The notes beneath the pieces were generated by a model. That model was not told the origin of the DNA. It was given only the letters and a program-made list of their open reading frames with translations, and did no database searches. Shown piece by piece: positions 55,218 to 64,000 of a stretch of DNA of 64,000 bases. The stretch is from Gambelia wislizenii (taxonomy: Eukaryota; Chordata; Lepidosauria; Squamata; Crotaphytidae): assembly GCA_030847615.1 (NCBI GenBank), contig JAUMIR010000002.1, positions 117,622,309-117,686,308 of the forward strand. The letters run 5' to 3'. Made by a program: the position numbers and the translations under genes. Each line of letters begins with the position of its first letter. The stretch's first letter is position 1.

Positions 55218-56196
55218 GTGCATATATGTTCCTTCAAGTTGCCTTATGTGACTATGAAGGAACTAGATTGCCTGTTGACTTTAAAATTTCATAGGATTTT
55301 CTTAGGCAAGAAATACTCAGAGGTGTTTTTGCCAACATCTGGTGTCAGTTGGCAGGTTCCAAAATCACTGGGAACAGACAGCATATCAATAGAACTGTTT
55401 CAAGCTAATCAGATGGAATCAATGCAAATTCTAACAAAAACCTGCCAACAAATGTGGAAAACAAAGCAATGGCCTACAGATTGTAAATGTTCAATATTTA
55501 TTCCAAACCCCAGGAAAGGGGCAACAGGGATTATAATAACTATCAGATTATTGAAGCTTTCTCCCATGCAAGCAAAGTGGTACTCAAGATTTTTACAAAA
55601 AAGGCTTTTACCACATAGAGAAAAATGCCAGATGTCAAAGATGGGCTTAGAAAAGGAAGAGGCACTAGGGATCATATTGCAAGCATATGTTGGATAATGG
55701 ACTGCATGAAAGGTTTTCAGAAGAAAATCAATCTGAGTTTTACAGATTACAGCAAAGTTTTGACTGTGTGGAACATGATAAATTGTGGTTTGCTGAATGA
55801 ATGGGAGTGCCACAACATCTGATTGTCCTGATAAGAGGCCACTATCAGGACACAATGTGGAGCAACAGATGGTTTTCCATTGACAGGAAAGTCAGACAAG
55901 GCTGCATTTTATCACCCTATCTGTGTAATTTATATGCAGAATATTTCATACAGAAAGTAGGATTAGACTCAGAAGCAGCAGTCATGAAAACTGTGGAAAG
56001 AAACATCAACAATTTAAGAAATGCACATGACACCATATTACTTGCAGAAAACAGCAAAGACTTAGAATGTCAACTGATGAAAATAAAGGAAGAAAGGGCA
56101 AAAGCACACAGCCAAATATTAAGAAGTGTTACCCAGATCACTAGTGACATGGAAATCCCATGCAAGATCAATTTACTAATATTTTGGGGAAATTAG
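55218..56196 (+). pseudogene. BovB/RTE-like reverse transcriptase segments
   Basis: Three overlapping open stretches. They contain SIELFQANQMESMQILTKTC and QQMWKTKQWPTDCKCSIFIP (finger region), LSFTDYSKVLTVWNMINCG (motif A, degenerate), GVPQHLIVLIRGHYQDT, then VRQGCILSPYLCNLYAEYFI (motif B). Frames shift near 55700 and 55800. Inactive. Confidence 0.85.
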
Positions 56197-56214
56197 CAGC
56201 AACTCAATTAGCTA

Positions 56215-56750
56215 TGCGAGAGGGAGTAACAAGGGGATCTTTACACCTATGTTTACCCCTACTAGCTCTGAACGGACACACACAAGTTAACAATGATCTT
56301 TATTGAAGGTTCAAAAATAATACCAATTATACGCACAGTCACACAAGAAAACATTCACACAAGGCTAATGAAAGAAAGGTGGGAGGGTGCTTGGATAGGG
56401 GAACAGTATGAGGGATCCTTGAGGTGATACAACCTGTCCTGTAGATCAGCGGTCCTGGGGTCTCAGAGTGGGTCTCTGAAGGCAGACAGCAAATTGGCAG
56501 CATAGAGGGAGGATCGGAAACTGAGTGTAAAGACATGTGGTTTGGGGCTTCTTTTTATACCCCAAAACATGCCTTGAGGGGATTGGATTTTGAGTGGGGG
56601 AACAATGTGTTTCAGGTGTTTCCTGACTGAGCAATGAATCTCTGGATCTGTTAATGTGTTGCATTTTTGTTTTGAATAGCAGTTGCTATCTCCTTTGATT
56701 GACAGATCCAGGAATCAGGAAAGATGTTGCTTACAGAGAAAAGATGCTCC
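56215..56750 (-). mobile_element. probable solo LTR, minus strand
   Basis: Minus-strand order is promoter-like TATAAAAA (56552-56559), then about 250 bp on an AATAAA (56299-56304), then a short U5-like part ending TGTTACTCCCTCTCGCA. Flanking AGCTA occurs at 56210-56214 and 56751-56755, a plausible 5-bp target duplication. The 5' end would be GG rather than TG, so a mutation or a boundary error is possible. No internal retroviral genes are adjacent. Similar sequence occurs at 20601-20864. Confidence 0.6.
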
Positions 56751-57174
56751 AGCTACAGATGATGAACTTATTGTCTGTTGCCAGAGGTGCTTAACGAATA
56801 TTTCCTTTTGTCTGGCTTGACCTTTGTTGCCTTAAGTTTTAGAATTTTCCATGGCCTTTCCTTAAAGTGATGCATGACTTGGCTTTTTCCAGCCAGTTTC
56901 TTTTTGGGATCTTTCAGGGGCTCCTGATCATCTGCAGCTTCTGTGGAAGGCCACATTAAGGCCACATTATTAAATATCACAATTATTGGGGTGAATGGGG
57001 GATGGGGGTACAAAGTTTGGTTTCAGAAGACAAAAATAATGACCACAAATGATTCACATAACTTTAAAGTGGGTAACAAAGACATTGAAATAAAGATATT
57101 CTATACTTCGGTTAACTCATTATTTAAAATGGAGACTGTAATCATTTGTAAGGGCAGCTATCAATGAACAAGGT
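56751..57174. other. no recognised feature
   Basis: Non-coding interval between the LTR-like element and the 3' end of RTE-like copy B. Confidence 0.35.
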
Positions 57175-60100
57175 CTCCCTGGCTTTTCTTCGCAAACGAA
57201 GATTCAGGAAGGACTCATCCCATGCTTTCTGCAAGCTTGCTGATGACTAAAAAGGCCAATCCGAGATAAACAAGTCCGGTTGCAGAAAGCACAATAGAAG
57301 GTCTCCTTGGGTGATGTTTCTGGGTTGTGATTCTTTCTGCGTTGTCGTTTCTCTTCAAAACTTGTTTGGTGTAAGTTCTCAAATAAGGTTGCAGCATTGT
57401 GGATAGTGCGTCTCCATGCCTCCTGATGTGAGGCCAGGGTGGACCATTGTTGGTGATCAATTTGGCCGAATCTGAGCTGTTGTTTCAGGGAGTCCTTGTA
57501 TCGCTTTTTTGGAGCTCCCCTCTTACGCTGACCCATGGTGAGTTCACCGTAGAGTACTATTTTGGGGAGGCAATGGTCCTCCATCCTACAAATGTGCCCT
57601 GCCCAGCACAGCTGTGTTCTCAATATCATGGCCTCAATGCTGGTGATCCCTGCTTGCTCAAGGACAGCAACGTTCGTCACATAGTCAGTCCAGTGTATAT
57701 TTAGGATTGTGTGTATACAGCACTGATCAAAGTGTTCGAGGAGTCATAAGTGGTGGTGATAGGTGACCCATGTTTCAGACCCGTAAAGGAGAATAGACAG
57801 TACAATGGCTCTATATACACTGATTTTTGTGCTTCGCCTCAGGTGTTTGTTAGTCCTGACTCTTTTGTAAAGTCTTCCAAATGCGCTATATGCCTTTGCT
57901 AATCTGTGATCGATCACTTTGTCAATCTTGGCATCTGAGGAGATGATGCTTCCCAGGTAGGTGAACTGCTGAATGGACTTGAGCACAGATTTGCCGACGG
58001 AAATGTGGGGATGGTGGTGTTCGTCATGTGGTGCAGGCTGGTAAAGAACTTCCGTTTTCTTCAAGTTGACTTCCAGCCCAAACAGCTCTGCAGCTGTTGC
58101 GAAGCAGGGTGTTAGGTGCTGCAGAGCTGCTTCTGTGTGGGCAACAATGGCATCAGCATCAGCAAAGAGCAGCTCATGGACTAGATAGTTTAGAGTCTTA
58201 GTGTGAGCCTTCAGACGGCTTAAGTTAAACAAGCTACCATCAGTACGGTACCGTATATAGATGCCGTCTTCTTCTTCAAGCTCTGCCATAGCCCTTTGGA
58301 GCATCATGCTGAAGAAGATTGTAAATAAAGTTGGTGCAAGAACACAACCTTGCTTCACTCCATTAGTTATTAGAAAGGGCTCTGAAAGAGCATTGCAATA
58401 TCTGACTTGACCACGCTGGCCCTAGTGTAGCAAGATAATCATTTTAAGGAATTTGGGGGAATATCCTAGTCTTTCCAGGATCTGCCACAGACCTTTTCTA
58501 CTCACAGTGTCAAAGGCTTTGGTGAGGTCAACAAATGTTACATAGAGACCCTTGTTCTGCTCTCTATATTTCTCTTGCAGTTGCCTAAGGGCAAATACCA
58601 TATCTGTAGTACTCCTATTGGCTCTGAAGCCACATTGGCTTTCAAGAAGAAGTTTTTCTGCAATAGCAGGAACTAATCTGCTCAGGAATATCCTTGCAAG
58701 GATTTTTCCAGCAATAGAGAGCAGTGTTATATCTCGATAGTTTGAGCAATCGGATTTTGCTCCTTTTTTCTTGTACAAGGTGATGATGACTGCATCTCGG
58801 AGATCTGATGGCAGGTCTCCTTTTTCCCAGCAATTCACAAGGAGTTCGTGGAATTTAGCATGGAGTACATGACCTCTGTGTTTCCAAACTTCAGGTAGGA
58901 TTCCATCAATCCCAGCTGCCTTGCCGTTCTTCATCTGCTGTATGGCCTTAAGGGTCTCTTCCAAAGTGGGAGCTATGTCCAATTCATTTTTCATCGTTTT
59001 TTGTATCATATGTTGGATAGCTGAGCCTTGGATTACTCGGTTAGCACTAAAGAGACTTTAAAATTGTTCACCCCATCGATTCAGGATGGAGGCTTTATCA
59101 GTAATTAATGTTTGACCATCTGTACTGTACAAGGAGCTTTGGACCTGATAAGTATGTCCAAACACTGCCTTAAGAGCTTCATAGAATCCTCTAGAATCCC
59201 CCAGATCTGCACAGCGTTGTGTCTTTTCTGCTTTATTGATCCACCACTTGTTCTGCATGTCTCGGAGTTTTTGTTGAAGTTTACTACATGTGAGACAGAA
59301 AGCTGCTTTTCTTACATGGCAAGTTGGCTGGGTGAGGTATGCCTGGTGAGCAGTTCTCTTCCTTGCCAATAGCTCCTGGATCTCTTGGTTGTTTTCATCA
59401 AACCAGTCTTGATTTTTCTTGTGGGAGAACCCGAGGGATTCTTCCGCAGACTGGAGGATACTGTTTTTGATATGTTGCCAAAGCACTGTAGGAGAAGGAT
59501 CTGTAGGGTGGTCTTCAAGTTTTGTTTGCAGATTTGCCTGGAAATTGTCTCTCATGGTAGCTTGTTGAAGATTGTTGACTTGGAGTCTCCTCTTTAAATT
59601 TGCCACCCCTCTTAGGTTTGAACTTAAGATGAAGATTTAGTTTACATCTGACGAGGCGATGATCTGTTTGGCATTCTGCACTGGGCATCACTTGAGTATG
59701 TCGGACATCGCAAATGTTTCTCTGGCGGAGTAGAACATAGTCAATGAGGTGCCCATGTTTGGATCGGGGATGCATCCAGGTTGTCTTCAAGCTATCTTTC
59801 TGCTGAAATATAGTGTTTGTAATAGTCATCTGTTGTTCTGCACAGAACTCTATCAGGAGGCGTCCGTTATCCAACACCATGCTTGTCTAAGACACCTTTC
59901 CAGGCTTTGGAGTTCTTTCCTACTCTGCCATTGAAGTCACCAAGGATAATAATTTTATCTTCTACAGGGACTTTTTGTATGCGGCAGCATAGGTCTGTGT
60001 AGAATATGTCTTTCTCTACAGGGTCGGCTTGCATAGTTGGGGCATATATACTAAAGAGAACAACATTTGGGAGGCATAAGGAAATAATGTGATCAGAGTG

Positions 60101-61150
60101 TCCTGTTGGCAAGGTTTCGAGTTTGGAGGCAATTGAGTTTTTAATCATAAAGCCTACTCCTGAAAGATGTTTTTCAGTTTTGGGTTTGCCAGACCAGTAT
60201 AGTGTGTAGCCATCACTGTGTTCTTTAAGGCAGCCTTCCTCATGGAGATGAACTTCACTAAGAGCAGTGATGTCAATATTAAGTCATGATCGTTCATGGG
60301 CTATTAGAGCAGAACGATGCTCAGGCCGTCCACTATCTGCAGAGTCTCGCATGATTCTGATATTCCAGCATGAAAGCGTCAGTTTATTTACACCTTTGGA
60401 GGCCAGTGTGTGCCTTTGTTTCTTTGTCTTGGTTTGACCACATCAGAAGATGCCCGTTGGCCGTGGCTAGCCAATCAGGCAGATGGGGATGAGCTTTCAT
60501 TAGGCCACCTTTTCTAGGCCCCTCTCCATATGGAGCAAGCAGTGCTCTCCTTAAAAAAGGCTGCTTGGTTGTTCAGGATGCTGCCGAACAAGACTGTCAT
60601 CTCCCGAGTCAGCCTTGAGAGACCAAAGTCCTGAACCGCCTGCATGCAGGGTTGGGTCTGTGGCTTCCAGTGCATCTTTACACCTGCCGTTTCATCCCTC
60701 GCCTATTGCTACAGGGCTCTTTCGGAATTGGATTTGTCCTTCGAGCCTGTGCAATGGATTTTTCTTTTGGAGCACAGCATGCACAGAACTGGCCTCACCC
60801 TTTAAAGCAGTGGTACATCTGCTGTGGCCTTGTAAGCATGGACGGTAGCAGCGAGGTCCTCGGGCCGTAGGTTTGATTAGAGTTTCCTTCTCTTAGATGG
60901 TTGACCTTACAGGGCTGGACGAGCACCATCTGCCCGGGTTTGGGATTAGAGTTTTCCTTCTCCTAGGACGGTTGCCATAAGGCTAGAGAGCCCATCCTAC
61001 CCTTTGATGCTCTTTGTCAGACCCTTCAGTTTTGACCTGTCTGGCATGGGAGACCCTACCGGTGGCTATTATGCCACCACCAGCATAGCTCAAAATATCA
61101 TTAGGGTACACAAGCCTCTCTCCCACGACAAGGGGGCATCAATGGAGAGG
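57175..61150 (-). mobile_element. RTE-like LINE, essentially full length (copy B)
   Basis: The 5' end on the minus strand is CCTCTCCATTGATGCCCCC at 61150, the same start as copy A. The 3' end is GAAAAGCCAGGGAGA near 57175. Length 3,976 bp against 3,982 bp for copy A. It has the same 5' UTR features, including a repeated GAAACTCTAATC word. The ORF is interrupted by several frameshifts. Confidence 0.92.
57204..60390 (-). pseudogene. RTE-like LINE endonuclease-reverse transcriptase (copy B), frameshifted
   Basis: Segments on the minus strand from 5' to 3' are: 59867-60148 endonuclease (DKIIILGDFNGRVGKNSK), 59515-59880 (HGHLIDYVLLRQRNICDV), 59058-59606 linker, 58422-59009 reverse transcriptase front (KNGKAAGIDGILPEVWKH; ESQCGFRANRSTTDMVFAL; VTFVDLTKAFDTVSRKGLW), 57744-58358 palm and thumb (GCVLAPTLFTIFFSMM; LLFADADAIVAHTEA) and 57204-57680 C-terminus with the finger CAFCNRTCLSRIGLFSHQQ. 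It keeps the codons that are stops in copy A, which shows what those stops replaced. The active-site box is FADA followed by D. Confidence 0.92.
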
Positions 61151-61460
61151 AATGAACTAGGTAAGATGTGAAGATATATCTCTGAATACTAAAGTCAGAA
61201 TCATCCAGGCCATAGTATTTCTAACTTCTATGTATGTTGTGAAAGCTGGACGATAAAGAAAGCTTAGAGGAAGAAAATAAACTCATTTGAAATGTGGTGC
61301 TAGAGGAAGGTTCTATGGCTACCATTGACTGCTAAAAAGACAAATGAATAAAGCCTGAACTCTCTCTAGAAGCCAAGATGACTAAACGGAGGACTTTATT
61401 AGATGAGGCCAATCTCAGAAGAAAACACATCATTTAAGATGTGATGATAGCAGCAAAGGC
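61151..61460. other. no recognised feature
   Basis: Non-coding. Words such as ATGTTGTGAAAGCTGG and GAAAGCTTAGAGG near 61232-61270 recall LINE C-terminal coding sequence (CESWT-like) and might be a BovB relic, but this is too weak to call. Confidence 0.3.
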
Positions 61461-61620
61461 AAAATTATCAGAGGTTCTTGTCACTTACCTATTCCCGGTG
61501 CATTGCGCTGGCGCAAATAAGGCATCACTTTTTATTGCTGGGTTAAGCAATAAAAAGTGATGCCTCATTTGTGTCAGTGCGATGCAGTGGGAATGGGTAA
61601 GTGATGTCATCTGATAATTT
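61461..61620. mobile_element. short hairpin element of the GAGATT family (F2), 160 bp
   Basis: AAAATTATCAGAGG and the inverted GAAATTATCAGATGAC form the ends. The arms (CTTACCTATTCCCGGTGCAT against GATGCAGTGGGAATGGGTAA) meet at CAATAAAAAGTG with a loop GCTGGGTTAAGC. Nearly perfect hairpin. Flanking 5-mers AAGGC and CAGCC agree only partly. Confidence 0.72.
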
Positions 61621-61734
61621 CAGCCATTTCTGCTATTGTCCCATCCTAATGACATGGTTTTGCCGCATCTGATAAAGGCCTGAGACTGTCATACTTTGGA
61701 CATAACATGAGATGACATGTTTCATTGGAAAAGA

Positions 61735-61787
61735 ACTGAATTGCTTTGAGTCCCAGCCTTGTAGGGGAAGTGAGCTATAAATAAAGA
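61735..61787 (+). mobile_element. L2-like LINE 3' tail
   Basis: GAATTGCTTTGAGTCCCAGC and GAGCTATAAATAAAGATAA match the standard tail. Confidence 0.55.
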
Positions 61788-62539
61788 TAACCACCACAAC
61801 AACAACAGGTTGGAGCCACCCCCTTCTCGTACTCTCACGGTGTTGCTCCTCTGTACAAATTGGTCTGATGAAGACAGTGCCATAGGAGAAGATGAGCCAG
61901 AGGCTCCATCTGCCTCTTGTCTAGTGCTGAGAGGGGCACTAGTGAATCGGGAATGGTACTTTTGCCTATCCAGGACTCTCACCTGACATCTCACTCTTCT
62001 GCCATTTTGCTTGCAACATATTGAGATGGTGTCCTCTAGGCCTCTCATAACAACATTTGCAGGTGACCCATTCTGAACTCCAAGGCATTCTTGGAACCAC
62101 TGGTAAAAAGGCATTAAAAGGAACAGGCAAATGTTTTCAATTTCAGGATGGTGGCAATATACCTGTAAGTATTTGAACTGAGCTCTCTGATCTATGAGAA
62201 AGAATTAATTGTAATAAGAACTAGGAATGGATATATTGTCTTTTTGTACGCTGATATTGAAGAAACAACATAATAATGAAACTATTATTGATATAAAATA
62301 AGTAGAATAATAAATGTATTCAGGAAATTATTGTTTTAGAATCAGAAATGGATATGTTTTTGATCTTAGGTGTGCTGAGGAACTGTGTTAAAGTAATTTG
62401 TATATATCTAATTTCTTTGAAAGAGAGTGAGTGAGGCACAAGGATGGCAGAAGCATCACATGTCTCATTGACTGATAATTCTGTTCTATGGTTGAGATTT
62501 GGGTGTCATAATCTACAAGAGGAGTAGAAACCATGTGAT
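61788..62539. other. no recognised gene; one unassigned open frame
   Basis: A 130-codon minus frame (61722-62114) has a fairly balanced composition (KYHSRFTSAPLSTRQEADG; SSSDQFVQRSNTVRVREGGG), but I recognise no domain, and its end overlaps the L2-like tail. It may be a transposon relic or chance. Confidence 0.3.
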
Positions 62540-62660
62540 TGCCCAGATGTTGTTAGACTCAACTACTGGTATTCTCCCTATTTGACTATGGTGTTTAAGG
62601 CTCATGGGAACTGCAGTCCAACAAAATCAGCACAGCTACACAATTCCCACCACTGCTCTA
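62540..62660. repeat. palindromic interspersed repeat (family M2), diverged
   Basis: GCCCAGATGTTGTTAGACTC on the left and GGGAACTGCAGTCCAACAAA on the right. Old copy. Confidence 0.5.
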
Positions 62661-63091
62661 GTAGCTCAAATAGATATTTAGTAGTCAAGGTTTCTCAGTA
62701 AGAAACACTGAAATTCTTGTTTTGCAAAGGAAAATGAGTAGCAGAAAGCTCAAAAGGGGAAATTCTTCACAATGTCTCAAACTACAATTTCTGAAGGACA
62801 CCATGGATATTTAGAAAAGTGCTCCTGAAACTATAATCCTTTACATAATTAATGGGAGTCAGTCCCTTCAAAATTTGTAGGATATCCTTCCAGGCAAACA
62901 TGCATAGAATTTTGGGGTGTGCATAGTCAAATTTAGTTGCACTTAAGGAAGTTGAGGAAACGTGCAAGAAGGGAAGCATCCTATCACCATCATCACTGTG
63001 TTGCTCATGTGAAAAGTGATGGGTCTGAAAAGGGAAGAAACATCTACCCCTGGAGGCTTTCCATGCGAGCCAGAATCCGGATTTCACCATG
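62661..63091. other. no recognised feature
   Basis: Non-coding. The minus-strand 112-codon frame at 62782-63120 shows no known motif. Confidence 0.35.
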
Positions 63092-63245
63092 TTTGTTTGT
63101 TTATTCAATTTATACTCCATCTTTCCCAGGGATGTTACCCATGATGGCTTACAACATTTTAAGATAAAGGTTTAGCGTATAAATATGTGTGTGTGTGTGT
63201 TTTAAAAAACAATTAAATAACAATTCTATTAAAAGGCACATGGTT
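63092..63245 (-). mobile_element. L2-like LINE 3' tail with (GT)n
   Basis: TTATTCAATTTATACTCCAT, then TTTCCCAGGGATG and GATGGCTTACAACATTTTAA, the complement of the tail. It contains GTGTGTGTGTGT at about 63187-63200. Confidence 0.55.
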
Positions 63246-64000
63246 AAAATAGTTTAAAACATGGAGGCTTTCCATGTTCTGGTTCACACGGAGAGCATCC
63301 CTGGTTAGACAAGTCTTCAGATCTGTTGCTTTTCAGTCAGCAAAGCAATGGGCACAGGAAGGTAGACCTAGCCTGCTTTTCATCTTGCATGTTGAACAAA
63401 TGTGTGTGTGTGTGCATGTGTGTATGTTAGACAGAGAAGCACAGCTTACAATAGTAAATTAAGGGCCAGTGGGAATTGTTTGGGTAGATCACAACAGTGC
63501 CAAAGAACGTGACCTAAAGGATCATGGGACAACTGCCTTGAAGCCTCATCTCAGGTTTTTTTTTAAAGTGCTCAACTTTTTGAAGATTTTGTTTTAAAAA
63601 CTCAGTCACAATACTAAGCAATGAGCTATTCTGAATTTGCATAAATTTGCATGGGTCAACATTTTCTTGAAATATACAAACTAGCAATGACAGAGCAATT
63701 CCTCCCCCGCCCCAACTCTCACACACAATCTGGGACAGATGGCCATCCTAAAATACCATGGGGAGTGTGTGTGCTTAGATAATAGCAAAATGGTGTTGAT
63801 TGTCTCTCCCAACCCCATTCATTTAACCAGAACATTAAAGTCTTAGCAGCCTTTTGTTCTTTGCTGGATACTGCATCCACTCATAAGCAGCAATTTGATT
63901 AAAAGGCCAGATGCCGTTAATCAGATACCAACCCACCCATCCCCATGCTGATGCCTGAGGAAAGAGTGGCTGTTGCTACACCAAAGAGATCTGCAGCCTC
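63246..64000. other. no recognised gene
   Basis: Non-coding to the end of the window, with a short (GT)n near 63403-63414. The last 170 bp look unlike the surrounding repeats and are discussed as a possible conserved element. Confidence 0.35.

Larger units (their letters stand above)
53990..56200 (+). mobile_element. BovB/RTE-like LINE, heavily decayed
   Basis: Endonuclease remnants read VSELKWIGIRHFQSDNHAV (near 54065), ICIYAPTTEVDEEE (near 54290) and the block around 54540-54690 equivalent to FLYTW-S-PD--Y-NQIDYI and GADCG-DHELL. The reverse transcriptase part has VRQGCILSPYLCNLYAEYFI (55888-55947) and NINNLRNAHDTILLAENSKD, with NAHD in place of YADD. It is interrupted by a microsatellite (54237-54290) and a foldback element (54694-54930). 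BovB elements are common in squamates and known for horizontal transfer. Confidence 0.85.

Noticed and set aside
61722..62114. 130-codon minus frame considered as a gene
   Set aside because: No recognised domain, and its C-terminal end is an L2-like tail read antisense; kept only as an unassigned stretch.
1..64000. CRISPR arrays, phage, operons, tRNA/rRNA/snRNA genes
   Set aside because: No regular spaced repeats, no bacterial gene organisation, and no structural RNA recognised; tRNA-like boxes occur only within SINEs.

Overview
This is vertebrate genomic DNA, most likely from a squamate reptile (a lizard; possibly iguanian). That call rests on the repeats: CR1 LINEs ending in ATTCTATG-type octamers, L2-like and L1 LINEs, a BovB/RTE-like LINE, a DIRS-type tyrosine-recombinase element, mariner and pogo-like DNA transposons, a Ty1/copia scrap, and tRNA-derived SINEs ending in ACAACAACA. 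There is no operon-like gene packing, no phage or bacterial gene, no rRNA and no CRISPR array. Almost all the recognisable protein-coding sequence is decayed transposon sequence.

Layout. 1-4 kb: inverted-repeat MITEs and an L2-like 3' tail. 3.9-7.7 kb: an L2-like LINE split by a 5'-truncated L1 with a perfect 17-bp target duplication; that L1 was itself entered by a 349-bp palindromic element. 8-13 kb: CR1 and MITE relics in otherwise featureless DNA. 14.1-16.0 kb: an internally deleted DIRS element keeping inverted terminal repeats and a broken recombinase. 16.3-17.25 kb: a mariner with both ends and a decayed DD34D transposase. 17.4-20 kb: two SINEs, a foldback transposon and a purine-rich tract. 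20.6-25.6 kb: an LTR-like piece, a transposon with a perfect 5-bp target duplication, then an essentially full-length RTE-like LINE (copy A). 26-44 kb: mainly non-coding, with several TIR elements, a CR1 end, and two tentative host terminal exons (plus strand at 27.5 kb, minus strand at 44.3-44.5 kb) that would belong to convergent genes. 46-47.7 kb: an inverted pair of RTE-like fragments next to a rearranged L1. 49.4 kb: a copia fragment. 49.9-53.85 kb: CR1, the larger copy split by a 795-bp transposon with a perfect 5-bp target duplication and an internal minisatellite. 54-56.2 kb: a BovB-like LINE holding another foldback element. 56.2-56.75 kb: a probable solo LTR. 57.2-61.15 kb: a second essentially full-length RTE-like LINE (copy B) in the opposite orientation to copy A.

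The most notable unexplained signal is a set of non-autonomous elements sharing a GAGATTATCAG/GAGATTTTCAG terminus and 5-bp target duplications. They come in three forms: 600-800 bp, 330-349 bp near-perfect palindromes, and short hairpins of 160-240 bp. Members lie inside an L1, a CR1, a BovB and probably an LTR, so the family moved after all of these. Both long RTE-like copies share an unusual FADA in place of the FADD reverse-transcriptase motif. Nothing here can be presented as a working gene system; the value is in transposon history and in two exon candidates that need a protein search.
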